A stretch of 64,000 bases of DNA from Halorubellus sp. JP-L1 (GCF_011440375.1 NZ_JAAOIR010000001.1:1054001-1118000), one strand, 5' to 3'. Shown: positions 18,585 through 27,781, counted from the first letter of the stretch. A program made the numbers and translations. Notes: a model not told the origin generated them from the sequence alone.

Positions 18585-18592
18585 ACTTATCA
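18585..18592 (+). promoter_or_regulatory. TATA-like box of the 18617 gene
   Basis: ACTTATCA lies 25 nt upstream of the ATG at 18617, which is the leaderless spacing. Confidence 0.55.
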
Positions 18593-18616
18593 CGTTCGGT
18601 GTGAGTAACATTCGCT

Positions 18617-18883
18617 ATGAGTACGCAATCCCAGCAGACGAAGCGGGAGCAGTACGAGGAAGGGTTCCTCGACCAGAACACGTGGATCCGTCCGCTCGCG
18701 GTCTTCGTCCTGATCTGCTTCGGGCTGCTCGCGCTCATCATCACCTCGAACGCGACGATGGGGTGGCTCGGCGGCCGATTCGGCCAGGTGCTGTTCGGGA
18801 TGATCGCCTCCCTCATCTTCATGAGCTTCATCATCAGCGCCATCCTCCTCGTCGTCAACGGCGCCCGGTACCTCATGGAATAA
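18617..18883 (+). CDS. Small two-helix membrane protein
   Basis: The 88-residue protein has a charged N-terminal 25 residues (STQSQQTKREQYEEGFLD), then helices at about residues 26-46 and 56-82, with a glycine-rich turn (MGWLGGRFG) between. It ends GARYLME. The good start context and upstream TATA-like box support it as a real gene. Its function is unknown; this length and topology recur in haloarchaea as uncharacterised proteins. Confidence 0.75.
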   Translation: MSTQSQQTKREQYEEGFLDQNTWIRPLAVFVLICFGLLALIITSNATMGWLGGRFGQVLFGMIASLIFMSFIISAILLVVNGARYLME

Positions 18884-18885
18884 CG

Positions 18886-18968
18886 CTCGCACGACACCCA
18901 CCAACGGCGGACGACGCCGGCTCGATTCCCGCACGCTCGCCACGACTCGTTCTCGCACGACACCCACC
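18886..18968. repeat. 17-bp direct repeat pair
   Basis: CTCGCACGACACCCACC occurs perfectly at 18886-18902 and 18952-18968, in the non-coding gap after the small membrane protein. Confidence 0.85.
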
Positions 18969-19040
18969 CACCGACCGACCAGCGTTCGCCCTCGCCAACG
19001 CCGGCGCACGACCTAAACGCCGCCAGTCCCAACCAGCGAC

Positions 19041-19430
19041 ATGGCATCGGACCTCCCAGACGCCGCCGTCGCCCACCTCACCGACCGCCCGCGCATCGCG
19101 CACCTCGCCACCAGCCACGACGACACCCCCCACTGCGCGCCCATCTGGTTCACCTACCACGACGACCACGTCGAAGCCACCATCACCGGCCGGAAACTCC
19201 GCGACGTCCAGGCCAACCCCCGCGTCGCGCTCTCCCTCCAGGAAGACGACGACGGCCACGCCAAGTGGGGCCTCACCATCCACGGTACCGCCCACGTTGT
19301 CAACGACCCCGGCCACGCCGACCAGATCCACGACCGCATCAACGACCGCTACGACGCCTCACCCGACGCCTGGGACGACAACGTCCCCATCCGAATCAGC
19401 ATCGCCGACCACCAGTACTGGGAGTACTGA
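19041..19430 (+). CDS. Pyridoxamine 5'-phosphate oxidase-fold protein
   Basis: The 129-residue split-barrel flavin- or F420-binding fold starts ASDLPDAAVAHLTD. The core strands are RIAHLATSHDDTPHCAPIWF, RKLRDVQANPRVALSL and WGLTIHGTAHVV. Such short members usually reduce or bind flavin/F420 cofactors rather than act in vitamin B6 synthesis. It is unusually His-rich, and the substrate is not predictable. Monocistronic. Confidence 0.8.
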   Translation: MASDLPDAAVAHLTDRPRIAHLATSHDDTPHCAPIWFTYHDDHVEATITGRKLRDVQANPRVALSLQEDDDGHAKWGLTIHGTAHVVNDPGHADQIHDRINDRYDASPDAWDDNVPIRISIADHQYWEY

Positions 19431-19516
19431 CCACACCGCGCACCCATACACTCACGAACCAGCCAGCAACGGCACCGCTACCGTCCAATAGGAACGATCG
19501 ACGGAGCAGAATAGCA

Positions 19517-19588
19517 AGCCGGTGGAGGGATTTGAACCCTCGGCCTATTCCTTACGAAGGAATCGCTCTACCTCTGAGCTACACCGGC
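19517..19588 (-). tRNA. tRNA-Thr (anticodon CGU)
   Basis: A 72-nt cloverleaf on the minus strand. The acceptor stem GCCGGUG/CACCGGC and discriminator U are present. The D-arm is GCUC-AGAGGUA-GAGC. The anticodon stem AUUCC/GGAAU encloses loop UUCGUAA, whose anticodon CGU reads ACG. The T-arm is GAGGG-UUCAAAU-CCCUC. No intron, and CCA is not encoded. Confidence 0.97.
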
Positions 19589-19659
19589 AGACGGCGTCTG
19601 TCTGCACTCAATCGTAGGAGCGATAACCCCAATAAGGGTTGCGAATCGACGCGGGCGTG

Positions 19660-20646
19660 TCACCCGGAGACGAGGCGAACGTCGAGGCAGACGTTGACCT
19701 CGTGAGGCGCGTACGACCGCACCTCGTGGCGGTTCTCCACCACGACGTCGTACGCGTCCCCGGCCGCGTCGCGGATCGCGCGCTCGCCGGGCCCGAACGG
19801 GTCGTCCTCGTGCTGGATGTCGTAGAAGTGAATCACGCACTCCTCGCCCGCCGCGGCGACTGCGGCGTCGAGGGACTCGTCCGCGCTATGCGGGAGATTC
19901 ATCACGATCCGATCCGCCCAGTCCGCGTACTCGCCCGCGACTACGTCGCGGACGTCCCCCTCGACTGCCGTCACCGCGTCCGCGACCCCGTTGCGGTCGG
20001 CGTTCTCGCGCATGTACCGGACCGCGATCGGATTCAGGTCCACGCCGACCGCCGTCGCGCCCCGCTTCGCCGCCGGGATCACGAACGGGCCCACGCCCGC
20101 GAACATGTCGAACACGCACTCGCCCGCCTCGACCTGGCTCGAGACGCGATGGCGCTCGGTCGCGAGCCGCGGCGAGAAGTACACCTCGGCGAGGTCCAGT
20201 CGGTACTCGCAGCCGTACTCGCGGTGCGTCGTCTCCGTCGACTCGCCCACGAGCACGTCCCACTCGCGCACGCGCAGCTCGCCCTGGACCTTCGACGCAC
20301 GATTCAGGACGGTCTCCACCGGCAGGTCCGACTCGACGATCCCCGCAGCGAGCTCCCTGGCACGCTCGTCGTCGTCCTCGTCCACTATCACGACGTCACC
20401 GAGGCGCTCGTAACTCGGCTCGAACCCGAGCACGTCCGCCGGCGTCGACTGCGTCTCCCGCTCGGGCACCTCCCGACGCACCACCTCGAACGACGACGGA
20501 ACCGCGTCCGCGTCGTCGACGGGAATGTAGATGACATCGTCCTCCACGACGATCTCGCGATCCGCCGCGAGTGCGTCCGCCGCAGCGAGCGCTCGCCGCG
20601 TCTCCTCGCCCGCCGCCCGATCAGCGCGCACGCACGGCACGTCCAT
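19660..20646 (-). CDS. trm5: tRNA (guanine-37-N1)-methyltransferase, Trm5 type
   Basis: It methylates G37 next to the anticodon, which protects the reading frame. The 328-residue enzyme has the archaeal Trm5 layout: N-terminal domain D1, then the SAM-binding Rossmann domain with VFDMFAGVGPFVIPAAKRGA (near residue 185) and VGVDLNPIAV. The catalytic NLPHSADE motif lies near residue 248. The YFSPRLATER segment that precedes the SAM domain is also typical. ATG 20646 (MDVPCVRADR) fits the family start. The tRNA-Thr gene downstream is transcribed in the same direction. Confidence 0.9.
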   Translation of the reverse strand: MDVPCVRADRAAGEETRRALAAADALAADREIVVEDDVIYIPVDDADAVPSSFEVVRREVPERETQSTPADVLGFEPSYERLGDVVIVDEDDDERARELAAGIVESDLPVETVLNRASKVQGELRVREWDVLVGESTETTHREYGCEYRLDLAEVYFSPRLATERHRVSSQVEAGECVFDMFAGVGPFVIPAAKRGATAVGVDLNPIAVRYMRENADRNGVADAVTAVEGDVRDVVAGEYADWADRIVMNLPHSADESLDAAVAAAGEECVIHFYDIQHEDDPFGPGERAIRDAAGDAYDVVVENRHEVRSYAPHEVNVCLDVRLVSG

Positions 20647-20781
20647 ATCCCGACTCGAGGGCCGCGCGACCCTCAACCTGACGAACCTGACCCGCACGGT
20701 ACCAGCCAGAGCGCCCCAGCGCGCTCGCCCGGACGACGCCACCGACACCCCGTCACCGGCCCAGAAATCTCCGGCGCCCCT

Positions 20782-21061
20782 TTCAGTCCCACCTCACAGC
20801 CCGTCCCCGCGACAGCGACCGCACCGCACCACGCCCCGCCCGCCCCCTGCTCGAAGCGCGCGCCGTCGGCGCGCGCTCGACCGGCCCGATTGCTGGCAAC
20901 GCGGCGCGTTCGACGACCTGCTGGGCGCGCGGTGTCGCGCCCGGCGAACGGCGGTGAGCCAGTCGCGTCGATACCGCGCGAGGGTCGACGAGCGAGCACG
21001 GCGAGCGAGTCGTCGGCTGGGGAGGGAGAGGCCACAGTGCCGTTGCTGAGGTGGGACTGAA
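20782..21061. other. 280-bp non-coding block bounded by 15-bp perfect inverted repeats
   Basis: TTCAGTCCCACCTCA at 20782-20796 is matched by its exact reverse complement at 21047-21061. Inside lies a 21-bp palindrome, GCGCGCGCC-GTC-GGCGCGCGC at 20856-20876. No reading frame in the block has convincing protein character. It could be a MITE-like element or a structured RNA. It occupies most of the 486-bp gap between trm5 and dph5. Confidence 0.65.
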
Positions 21062-21132
21062 CGGAGCCGACCGCGAGCATCGAACCCATTGCGGACCGAC
21101 GGCTTCAACGCGGACGACGCCTAGCAGTCGGT

Positions 21133-21936
21133 ATGCTCACGTTCATCGGACTCGGCCTCTACGACGAACGCTCGATCACCGTCGAGGGCCGAACGGCCCT
21201 CCGGGACGCCGACCGCGCGTACGTCGAATTCTACACGAGCAGACTCCTCGGCGCGACCGTCGACGACCTCGAACGTCACCACGACGTCGAGATCGAAGTG
21301 CTCGAACGCGCCGACGTCGAACAACACCCCGAACGCGTCCTCGACGCCGCCGAACGCGACTCCGTCGCGTTCTGCACCGCCGGCGACACCATGATCGCCA
21401 CCACGCACACCGACCTCCGACTGCGCGCACACGACCGCGGCATCGACACCCGCGTCGTCCACGGCGTCACCGCCGAAACCGCCGCCGCCTCCCTCACCGG
21501 CCTCCAGAACTACCGGTTCGGGAAAGCCACCACGCTCCCCTTCGAGTACGCGCACGCCGGCAGCGACGTCCCCGACAGCGTCCTCGACACCATCACGGAC
21601 AACCGCGCGCGCGGCCTCCACACCCTCGTCTTCCTCGACATCAAGGTCGGCGACGACACCGCCGGCGCCGACGAACGCGACGGCGACGAGTACATGACCG
21701 CCGACCACGCCGCCAGCCGACTCGCCGCCCACCACCCCGACACCGTCGCGGTCGTCGTCGCCCGCGCCGGCAGCCCCACCCCACTCGTCCAAGCGGACAC
21801 CCTTCAGAACCTCGCCGACCGCGACTTCGGCGACCCACTCCATCTCCTCGTCATACCCGGCGACTGCCACCTCCTCGAAGCCGACGCCCTCGAAGCGCTC
21901 GCCGACGCCCCACGCGACCAGCTGGACGTCGCCTGA
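21133..21936 (+). CDS. dph5: Diphthine synthase
   Basis: A SAM-dependent methyltransferase of the tetrapyrrole-methylase fold that builds diphthamide on elongation factor 2. The 267-residue protein starts MLTFIGLGLYDERSIT. It has the GDTMIATTHTDLRLRA loop (near residue 85), the HGVTAETAAASLTGLQNYRFGK segment and LHTLVFLDIK, all typical of DphB/Dph5. An Asp-rich insert (about residue 177) is a haloarchaeal feature. ATG 21133. Confidence 0.93.
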   Translation: MLTFIGLGLYDERSITVEGRTALRDADRAYVEFYTSRLLGATVDDLERHHDVEIEVLERADVEQHPERVLDAAERDSVAFCTAGDTMIATTHTDLRLRAHDRGIDTRVVHGVTAETAAASLTGLQNYRFGKATTLPFEYAHAGSDVPDSVLDTITDNRARGLHTLVFLDIKVGDDTAGADERDGDEYMTADHAASRLAAHHPDTVAVVVARAGSPTPLVQADTLQNLADRDFGDPLHLLVIPGDCHLLEADALEALADAPRDQLDVA

Positions 21937-22292
21937 ACCGGCTCCGCTGGCGCGACTGCAGCGACGGGTTTCTCGAGAGTCCGATAGCCGATAGGAAGCG
22001 AGTCCACAGCCACCGGCTCTGGCGCGGGAGCGCACGCGACCGCGAACGACCGTGAGCGGTCGCGAGCACACCCGCGAAGGACGCCGGCGGATCGCGCGAG
22101 TACCCCGAGCGCGACCACCAACATCGGCTGGAAAGGACGAGGAAGGCGGTCGACAGTCGGAGACTCGCATCGCACGCCACGGTCGGCCACGCACTCCCGC
22201 AGACCCGAGCGCGGAGTGCCGTCGCTGTCGACGTAGCGCGCGAAGAAAAATCGAACGTGAAGACCGAGTAGAACTCGGTTGGTTAGCGAGCG
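21937..22292. other. Intergenic region, no gene recognised
   Basis: About 355 bp between the dph5 stop and the S-layer gene stop. No frame looks coding and no stable RNA was recognised. The 3' end of the S-layer transcript must terminate here. Confidence 0.5.
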
Positions 22293-25106
22293 TTAGTTGT
22301 CGCGACGGGTCGCGAGGAGCGCAGCCGCGAGGAGTGCGACGAGCGCAACGGCGACACCGAAGCCGGGCTGACCACCGCTGTCTTCAGTGGTGGTTTCCTC
22401 GGGCTCCGACGTCGTCGGCTCGTCCGTCGGCTCCGTCGTCGTCGGCTCGTCCGTCGGCTCCGTCGTCGTCGGCTCGTCCGTCGGCTCCGTCGTCGTCGGC
22501 TCCGTCGTCGTGGTGCCTTCGTCGTCCTGCACCGTGATGGAGGCCGTAACAGCCGAGTTGTTACCGACCGTCACACCGTGCGTGAAGTCACCGGTGGAGT
22601 CCGGAACCGTGTAGTCGAACGTGACCTCGGCCGTGGAACCAGCGTCGACGGAGACGTTCTGCGTTTCGACCGTCTCACCGTCGAACTGGTACGCGACCTC
22701 GGTCTCGCCCGAGGAGTCGCCCGTGTTCTCGACCGTGGCGGTCACGGTGATGTTCGAACCGGGGGCGGCCGTCTCCGGCGCGTCGAGCGACGCGAGCTGG
22801 AGGTCGGACGCACCGCCGATCTGGGCGTCAACGGCTTCGAGCGTGTTCGATCCGTCCTTGAGGCTGACCGAGAAGTTGGTACCCTCAGGGATGTCCGAGA
22901 CGTCGAGCGTGGTCGTCCACGTGCCGTCGGACTGGACCGTGGCCGTGCCCTGGCGGAGGAACGGGTTCTGACCGCTGGACGAGCGGGCAGTCACCGTGAG
23001 GTTCGTGCCGGACGCCACAGAGGACGTCCCCGTGACCTCCGCGGAGTCGGACTGCGAGACGGTCAGCGGGTCTTCCGAGTTCGGCTCTGCGCCGTCGATG
23101 TCACCCGTACGCTGGATGACGGAGACCTGCGAGACCGTCGAGCTCTGACTGTTCCCGTACGCCCAGGACTTCATGAACGTCATGTTGACGTTGAACGTCT
23201 GGCGCGGGTTGCGGTCGGAGACCGAGAAGTTGTCCGTGCCCGTGTCGACGAACATGTACAGCGTGTTGTCGCTGGGCGAGAGGAGCGCGGTCTTGTTGCT
23301 CGTGTTGATCGTTGCGGACGGCGTGTTTGCAGGCGTCGAGTCAGCCGTCTGCGTGATGTTCAGCTGTGCACCGTTGATCTGGTCGAACGGTCCCGTGGTG
23401 ACAACGTCAGACGATGCACTGGGGACGAGGTCACCGTAGATACCAGCCGTCTGGATCTCGAGGACGAGCTCGTCCTCGATCGCGACGGTGCTATCCTGGG
23501 TGATGTGGTCCGCGAAGTAGTCGTCGGAGTCCGGGCTGAGAGCGTTCTTGCCCTCAGGTGCGGTCCACGAGGTGATGGAGCGCTCGACGTTACTCGGGTT
23601 GTTGATGACGATGGTTGCGACGCCAGTCTCTTCACCGCCGACCGTGGCGTTCACGGGGTACTCGGCAGCGCCGAGAGACTGACTCGAACCACTGAACTGC
23701 GAGCTGAGCGAGGTGCTAGCGATCTGGTCGTCGCTACCGGACGGGAGCTGGAAGGTGTTCGAGCTACCCGTACCGGCCAGCCGCGTGTTCCAGTAGAACT
23801 CGACGTAGCCGTCGTCGTCGTCGTCAACGACGGTTGCGCTCTCCGTGTAGCGAACGTCGGGGCCACCGAAGTTGACGGTTGCCCGGTCCGTGTCGCCAGT
23901 GATCGAGACGTTGACGGTGACGATGTCACCGCGCTCGTCGGAGAGTGCCTGCGAAACGAATGCTGCGGAGCCCTCAGCAGGCGCGTTGACGTTGACGGAG
24001 GCCTCGTCGGACGCCGTCGTGTCCGTGACAAGGAACGAGATGTCCTTGGGGCCTGCTTCCACGTCAGTGAAGTTGAGGGTTGCTTCGTTGTTGTCGTTAC
24101 GGGTGAGGTCGGTCACGACGATACCGTCGTCGTCGTTGGCGTCACCGTCCTGGTCGATGTCTGCATCGCTGGATCCCGTGGTGGACGTGTCGAAGATTGC
24201 CAGCAGTTCGTCGTCCGTGAGGTTCTCGGAGAGAACGTACGCGTTGAAGTTGTCTGCGCGGTTCGAGTCGATCTCGAGGGTCGTCTCGGTGTCGTCGACA
24301 CCGGAGTTAGCGACCGTGCTGGGATCGAGGTTGGTGGAGAGCGTCTGCTCGACGATCTCGAATCCGACCTCGTTATTCGGACCGCGGAGGACGAAGGCGC
24401 CCTCGTAGTCCGACGTGTCGAACTCAACCTGACCAGTGCTGTCGGCCTCGTACTCGTTGCGGTACGTCGAACCGTCGTCAGACGTGTTCTCACGCAGGGT
24501 AACCGTCGCGTCATTGTCGAATCCGCTGAACGTAGCGGTCTGACCCTGGAAGACCACGTCGCCACCGGAGACGGTGGAGCCAGAGGCGTACTGGGTGTTG
24601 TACGTACCACTCCAGCTGTCGAACGCGGACGCGCTGAAGCCGGACGTATCGTGGAGGTTAACCTCGTAGCTGTGGTCGCCACCAGACGGGTTGACAACGT
24701 TCGAGAGTTCAACCTGAACGTTACTCCCGTCGGAGAGACTGTCGTGGGAGTCGGCGAGCTCAATGCGGACGACCCCACTATCGTTCTGAACGACGTTGAA
24801 GTCAGACGCCGTGGTATCGGTGTCTGCAGTGGTCGTCACAGTAATGTCTCCCGGACCGACACCGGAGACGTCAGCATCACCGAGGTCGACCTCGATGTAC
24901 TGAAGTGTTTGGTCATCGTCCAATTCTAAGTTTGCATCCGTAGTATACGTCGTTGTTTCGCCCTCCGTCGTCTGAGTGTTCAGGCTAATGGACGCGTTGT
25001 TCGCGGCGGCAGCCGTGCCCGCGAGGGCGACGGTGCCTGCGAACACAGACGTGACCATGAGCACTGAAAGGATCAGCGCGCGGAGTTTGTTGTTTTCTTC
25101 TGTCAT
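22293..25106 (-). CDS. csg: S-layer (major cell-surface) glycoprotein
   Basis: The 937-residue protein has the characteristic haloarchaeal S-layer signal sequence (MTEENNKLRALILSVLM through GTAAAA, residues 1-34) and then NNASISLNTQT. A row of Ig-like beta-domains follows, rich in Asp, Ser and Thr, with about 17 N-x-S/T sequons available to AglB. A Thr/Pro/Glu-rich stalk with three 9-residue repeats leads to QPGFG, a hydrophobic helix and RRDN, the PGF-CTERM signal for cleavage and lipid attachment by archaeosortase. It forms the cell wall lattice. Codon third positions are less extreme than neighbours, as in highly expressed genes. TATA-like elements upstream suggest a leader of about 100 nt or longer. 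Confidence 0.9.
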   Translation of the reverse strand: MTEENNKLRALILSVLMVTSVFAGTVALAGTAAAANNASISLNTQTTEGETTTYTTDANLELDDDQTLQYIEVDLGDADVSGVGPGDITVTTTADTDTTASDFNVVQNDSGVVRIELADSHDSLSDGSNVQVELSNVVNPSGGDHSYEVNLHDTSGFSASAFDSWSGTYNTQYASGSTVSGGDVVFQGQTATFSGFDNDATVTLRENTSDDGSTYRNEYEADSTGQVEFDTSDYEGAFVLRGPNNEVGFEIVEQTLSTNLDPSTVANSGVDDTETTLEIDSNRADNFNAYVLSENLTDDELLAIFDTSTTGSSDADIDQDGDANDDDGIVVTDLTRNDNNEATLNFTDVEAGPKDISFLVTDTTASDEASVNVNAPAEGSAAFVSQALSDERGDIVTVNVSITGDTDRATVNFGGPDVRYTESATVVDDDDDGYVEFYWNTRLAGTGSSNTFQLPSGSDDQIASTSLSSQFSGSSQSLGAAEYPVNATVGGEETGVATIVINNPSNVERSITSWTAPEGKNALSPDSDDYFADHITQDSTVAIEDELVLEIQTAGIYGDLVPSASSDVVTTGPFDQINGAQLNITQTADSTPANTPSATINTSNKTALLSPSDNTLYMFVDTGTDNFSVSDRNPRQTFNVNMTFMKSWAYGNSQSSTVSQVSVIQRTGDIDGAEPNSEDPLTVSQSDSAEVTGTSSVASGTNLTVTARSSSGQNPFLRQGTATVQSDGTWTTTLDVSDIPEGTNFSVSLKDGSNTLEAVDAQIGGASDLQLASLDAPETAAPGSNITVTATVENTGDSSGETEVAYQFDGETVETQNVSVDAGSTAEVTFDYTVPDSTGDFTHGVTVGNNSAVTASITVQDDEGTTTTEPTTTEPTDEPTTTEPTDEPTTTEPTDEPTTSEPEETTTEDSGGQPGFGVAVALVALLAAALLATRRDN
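22411..22491 (-). repeat. 27-bp in-frame tandem repeat, 3 copies (S-layer stalk)
   Basis: Perfect units at 22411-22437, 22438-22464 and 22465-22491, followed by a partial copy. They encode a Thr/Glu/Pro/Asp 9-mer (TEPTDEPTT register) that would carry O-linked sugars. Confidence 0.95.
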
Positions 25107-25229
25107 GTGTTATTGTTTCGCTTCGGCGGCAACACCAGCTTTTCTCGATGTCGCCCGAGACCTGCGGGGCGCACCGATACTCGCTACTGTCACCATGGGT
25201 AGGGGTACAACAGAAAGGCACGACCCATT

Positions 25230-25237
25230 GTTATAAA
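25230..25237 (-). promoter_or_regulatory. TATA box of the S-layer gene
   Basis: On the minus strand it reads TTTATAAC. The expected transcription start is about 25205, giving a 5' leader of about 100 nt before ATG 25106. That is consistent with the leadered S-layer mRNAs known in other haloarchaea. Confidence 0.65.
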
Positions 25238-25342
25238 TGTCTTGTGGTGAATCGGGTTTCGTGTGATGGCCTCACACACGCTCTGTGTGCCGGTTTCTCA
25301 CGGTTCCGATCCTCGTCGGTCGGCACCCCGACCCCACTGAGC

Positions 25343-25354
25343 GGTATATAAACG
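25343..25354. promoter_or_regulatory. Second TATA-like element upstream of the S-layer gene
   Basis: GGTATATAAACG on the plus strand (CGTTTATATACC on the minus) sits in the AT-rich 25107-25602 gap. It could be a distal S-layer promoter or could fire the other way. The rest of the gap, about 495 bp, holds no convincing gene. Confidence 0.45.
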
Positions 25355-25602
25355 AATGGTTCGGTGCGTCGAAACCTGACGAAGGAACCCGGTCGCGAGT
25401 GAACACCACCTGACCGGCTCCTGGCCAGTTCCGGCTAACGAACCCATCTCCAGAGACCGCCGAGTGACCGGCAAGTACCGTCGTCGACAGCCCCTTGACT
25501 GGCGTGAATCGATGGATTTCGACCAAAACCGGCGAGAGTCGACGAGGTTCGACGGAACCCCGGAGTCGTTTGACCAGAGAAGCGACTCGAACCGGCCGCA
25601 GC

Positions 25603-26376
25603 TTACTCGCCGGGTGCGTCCGCGGGATTCAGGAGTTCGATCTCGTGGCCGTCGGGGTCCGTGGTGAACGCGAACATGTCGTCGCAGGACTCGGGGTCGC
25701 GGTAGTCCTCTGCCTCGCGAACCATCAGTTCGTCCCAGGCCTCGTGGAGGTCGTCTACGCGCACGCACACGTGCCCCCACGCGTCGCCGAGGTCGTACGT
25801 GCGGCCGTCGTAGTTGTACGTCAACTCGACCGCCATCGCCTCCTCGCTCGCGTCCTCGGGCTTCAGGAAGTAGTTCGCGAACGTGTCGCTCTCCCAGCGG
25901 CCCGTGTGCTCGTACTCGAACTTCCGCGTCCAGAACCCGATCGCCTCGTCCGCGTCCTCCACGCGCAGCATCGTGTGATCGAGGCTCCAGCGCGCGCCGT
26001 AGTCGCGCTCGACGAGCTCGACCTCGTGCCCGTCCGGGTCCTTCACGAACGCGTAACTCCCACCGCAGGACTCGGGGTCGCGGTAGTCCTCGACGCCCGC
26101 GTCCATGAGTTCCTCGTACGCCTCGAACACGTCCTCGACGCGTACTGCGATATGGCCCCACGCGTCACCCCTCTCGTACGAGCGGTCGTCGTGGTTGTAC
26201 GTGAGTTCGAGCACGGCCGCGTCCTCGCCCTGGTCCTCGGGGCCGAGGTAGACGTTCGTGAACGTGTCGGCCGCCCAGCGACCCTTCTCCTCGTACTCGA
26301 GGTGCGTCGCGTACCAGTCCATGGACGCCTCGAGGTCCTCGACGCGCATCATCGCGTGATCGAGCGTGTACGTCAT
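25603..26376 (-). CDS. Two-domain VOC (glyoxalase-like) protein
   Basis: The 257-residue protein is built of two homologous VOC/glyoxalase domains (about residues 1-128 and 130-257). Each has the order HxMxRVEDxxxxxxF/Y-W, LELTYN(H/Y)D, GDAWGH and DPDGHEVEL / DPDGHEIEL. Metal ligands expected from lactoylglutathione lyase are present in each half (H7 region, E near LELTYN, H in GDAWGH, E in HEVEL), so the two halves could pair into one molecule with metal sites. Haloarchaea lack glutathione, so the natural thiol cosubstrate is uncertain. ATG 26376 (MTYTLDHAMMRV). Confidence 0.85.
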   Translation of the reverse strand: MTYTLDHAMMRVEDLEASMDWYATHLEYEEKGRWAADTFTNVYLGPEDQGEDAAVLELTYNHDDRSYERGDAWGHIAVRVEDVFEAYEELMDAGVEDYRDPESCGGSYAFVKDPDGHEVELVERDYGARWSLDHTMLRVEDADEAIGFWTRKFEYEHTGRWESDTFANYFLKPEDASEEAMAVELTYNYDGRTYDLGDAWGHVCVRVDDLHEAWDELMVREAEDYRDPESCDDMFAFTTDPDGHEIELLNPADAPGE

Positions 26377-26457
26377 GCCCGTGGCTTGGTCGGGCGGCCC
26401 CAAGACGATACCGGACGGCGAAGTCGAGTTCGGCCGGCGAAGTCGAGTCGGCGAGCG

Positions 26458-27567
26458 CTACTTCCGGAGGACGAGCTTCATGACGTCCTCGTCCTCGAGC
26501 ACGTGCTCGTCGCCGACCTGCTGGCCGTCGTGCTTCGCGCTCGGCCCGCGGATGCGCGCGAACCGGAACCGCTCCTCGAAGTCCCCGCCGAGCTTCGAGA
26601 GGGCGTCGGCGATACTCGATCCCTCGGGGACGACGAGCGGCTCGTCCCAGTCGACGCCGCGATTGGGCTTGTCCATGTAGACGCGGATGAGGCCGAGTTC
26701 GTCCCAGATGCGTTCCTTGAACGCGTCCAGGCCCTTCTCGGCTTCCGCCGAGATGAAGGTGACTTCGTCGGGATCGAGGTCGTGCTCGCGGAGGTTCTCG
26801 AACACGGTGTCCTTGTAGTCGGGGTCGATGAGGTCGGCCTTGTTGACGATCGTGATCGAGGGGAGGTAGACGCGGTTGTCCATGATGCCGTCGACGAGCC
26901 GGTCGATGTCGAGCGCCTCGCCGAGGTTCACGTCCGCGTTCACGTACCCGTGCTCGCGGAGGACGTCCGTGATCGTCTTCTCGTCGAGCCCCTGGTCGGC
27001 GGCGCTTGTGACGCGGATGCCGTCCTTGTGCTTCTTCCGGATGGTGACGTTCGGGGGCTCCTGGTCGACGCGGATCTTGATGTCGTACAGTTCCTTGCGC
27101 AGTCGCTGGTACTGCTCGATCTCGAACGGCGAGAGGACGAAGACGATGAGGTCGGCGCTCCGGACGACCGACAGCACCTCCTTCCCGCCGCCACGGCCGC
27201 CCGCAGCACCTTCGATAAGGCCGGGGACGTCGAGGATCTGGATGTCGGCGCCGTTGTACTCGAGCATCCCGGGGTTGACGTTCAGCGTCGTGAACTCGTA
27301 GGACCCGACCTCGCTGTCGGCGTTCGTGAGGGCGTTGACGAGCGTGGACTTGCCGACGCTCGGGAACCCGACGAGGGCGACGCTGGCGTCCCCGTGCTTC
27401 TCGACGGCGTACCCGCCGCCGCCGCCGGCGGACGACTGGTTCTCGAGCTTCTCCTTCTTCTCGGCGAGCTTCGCTTTCAGGCGACCGATGTGGGCCTCGG
27501 TGGACTTGTTGTAGGGCGTATTCCGGATCTCCTCCTCGATCTCGTCGATCTCGTCTTCGAGCCCCAT
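26458..27567 (-). CDS. drg: DRG-family OBG-type GTPase
   Basis: The 369-residue GTPase is conserved across archaea and eukaryotes and associated with ribosomes. An N-terminal helical hairpin (residues 1-45, rich in Glu and Lys) is followed by G1 GFPSVGKST at residues 67-75, switch region TTLNVNPG, G3 DVPGLIEGAAGGRGGG, and G4 NKAD near residue 239. A C-terminal TGS domain ends HVLEDEDVMKLVLRK. A helix-turn segment unique to DRG proteins interrupts the G domain. ATG 27567 (MGLEDEIDEIEEEI). Monocistronic. Confidence 0.93.
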   Translation of the reverse strand: MGLEDEIDEIEEEIRNTPYNKSTEAHIGRLKAKLAEKKEKLENQSSAGGGGGYAVEKHGDASVALVGFPSVGKSTLVNALTNADSEVGSYEFTTLNVNPGMLEYNGADIQILDVPGLIEGAAGGRGGGKEVLSVVRSADLIVFVLSPFEIEQYQRLRKELYDIKIRVDQEPPNVTIRKKHKDGIRVTSAADQGLDEKTITDVLREHGYVNADVNLGEALDIDRLVDGIMDNRVYLPSITIVNKADLIDPDYKDTVFENLREHDLDPDEVTFISAEAEKGLDAFKERIWDELGLIRVYMDKPNRGVDWDEPLVVPEGSSIADALSKLGGDFEERFRFARIRGPSAKHDGQQVGDEHVLEDEDVMKLVLRK

Positions 27568-27773
27568 CGTTATCGAGACTCGGCTGGCGGAACCGAAAAA
27601 CCTGTTCACTCGCCGCGGTCCCCCCGAGCGCAGTCCCGGAGACCGGCGGAGACCACGAGTCCTGGGGTAGGGACGCCGGGCGAGTCCGTGGGCGAGCGGT
27701 GGCGTCGCTGGCCCGGTGGCCGTGCGGGGTCGTGTCGTGCGAACTCGTGACGGCCTCGTGAGAGTTTCGCCAC

Positions 27774-27781
27774 GTTAATAC
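27774..27781 (+). promoter_or_regulatory. TATA-like box deciding the start of the 27809 gene
   Basis: GTTAATAC is 28 nt before ATG 27809. Upstream candidates (TTG 27782, ATG 27785) would fall before the transcript start, so the inner ATG is preferred. Confidence 0.55.

Noticed and set aside
20797-21046. SRP (7S) or RNase P RNA in the palindromic block
   Set aside because: None of the conserved motifs of those RNAs was found on either strand.
20673-21089. A 138-codon minus-strand frame in the trm5-dph5 gap
   Set aside because: Composition looks non-coding, it overlaps the inverted-repeat block, and it has no promoter-like spacing.
22578-24929. A plus-strand frame of 783 codons opposite the S-layer gene
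   Set aside because: Shadow of the S-layer glycoprotein; Arg/Val/Asp-rich composition without motifs.
25272-25526. An 84-codon minus-strand frame upstream of the S-layer gene
   Set aside because: It lies across the TATA-like elements, with random-looking composition.
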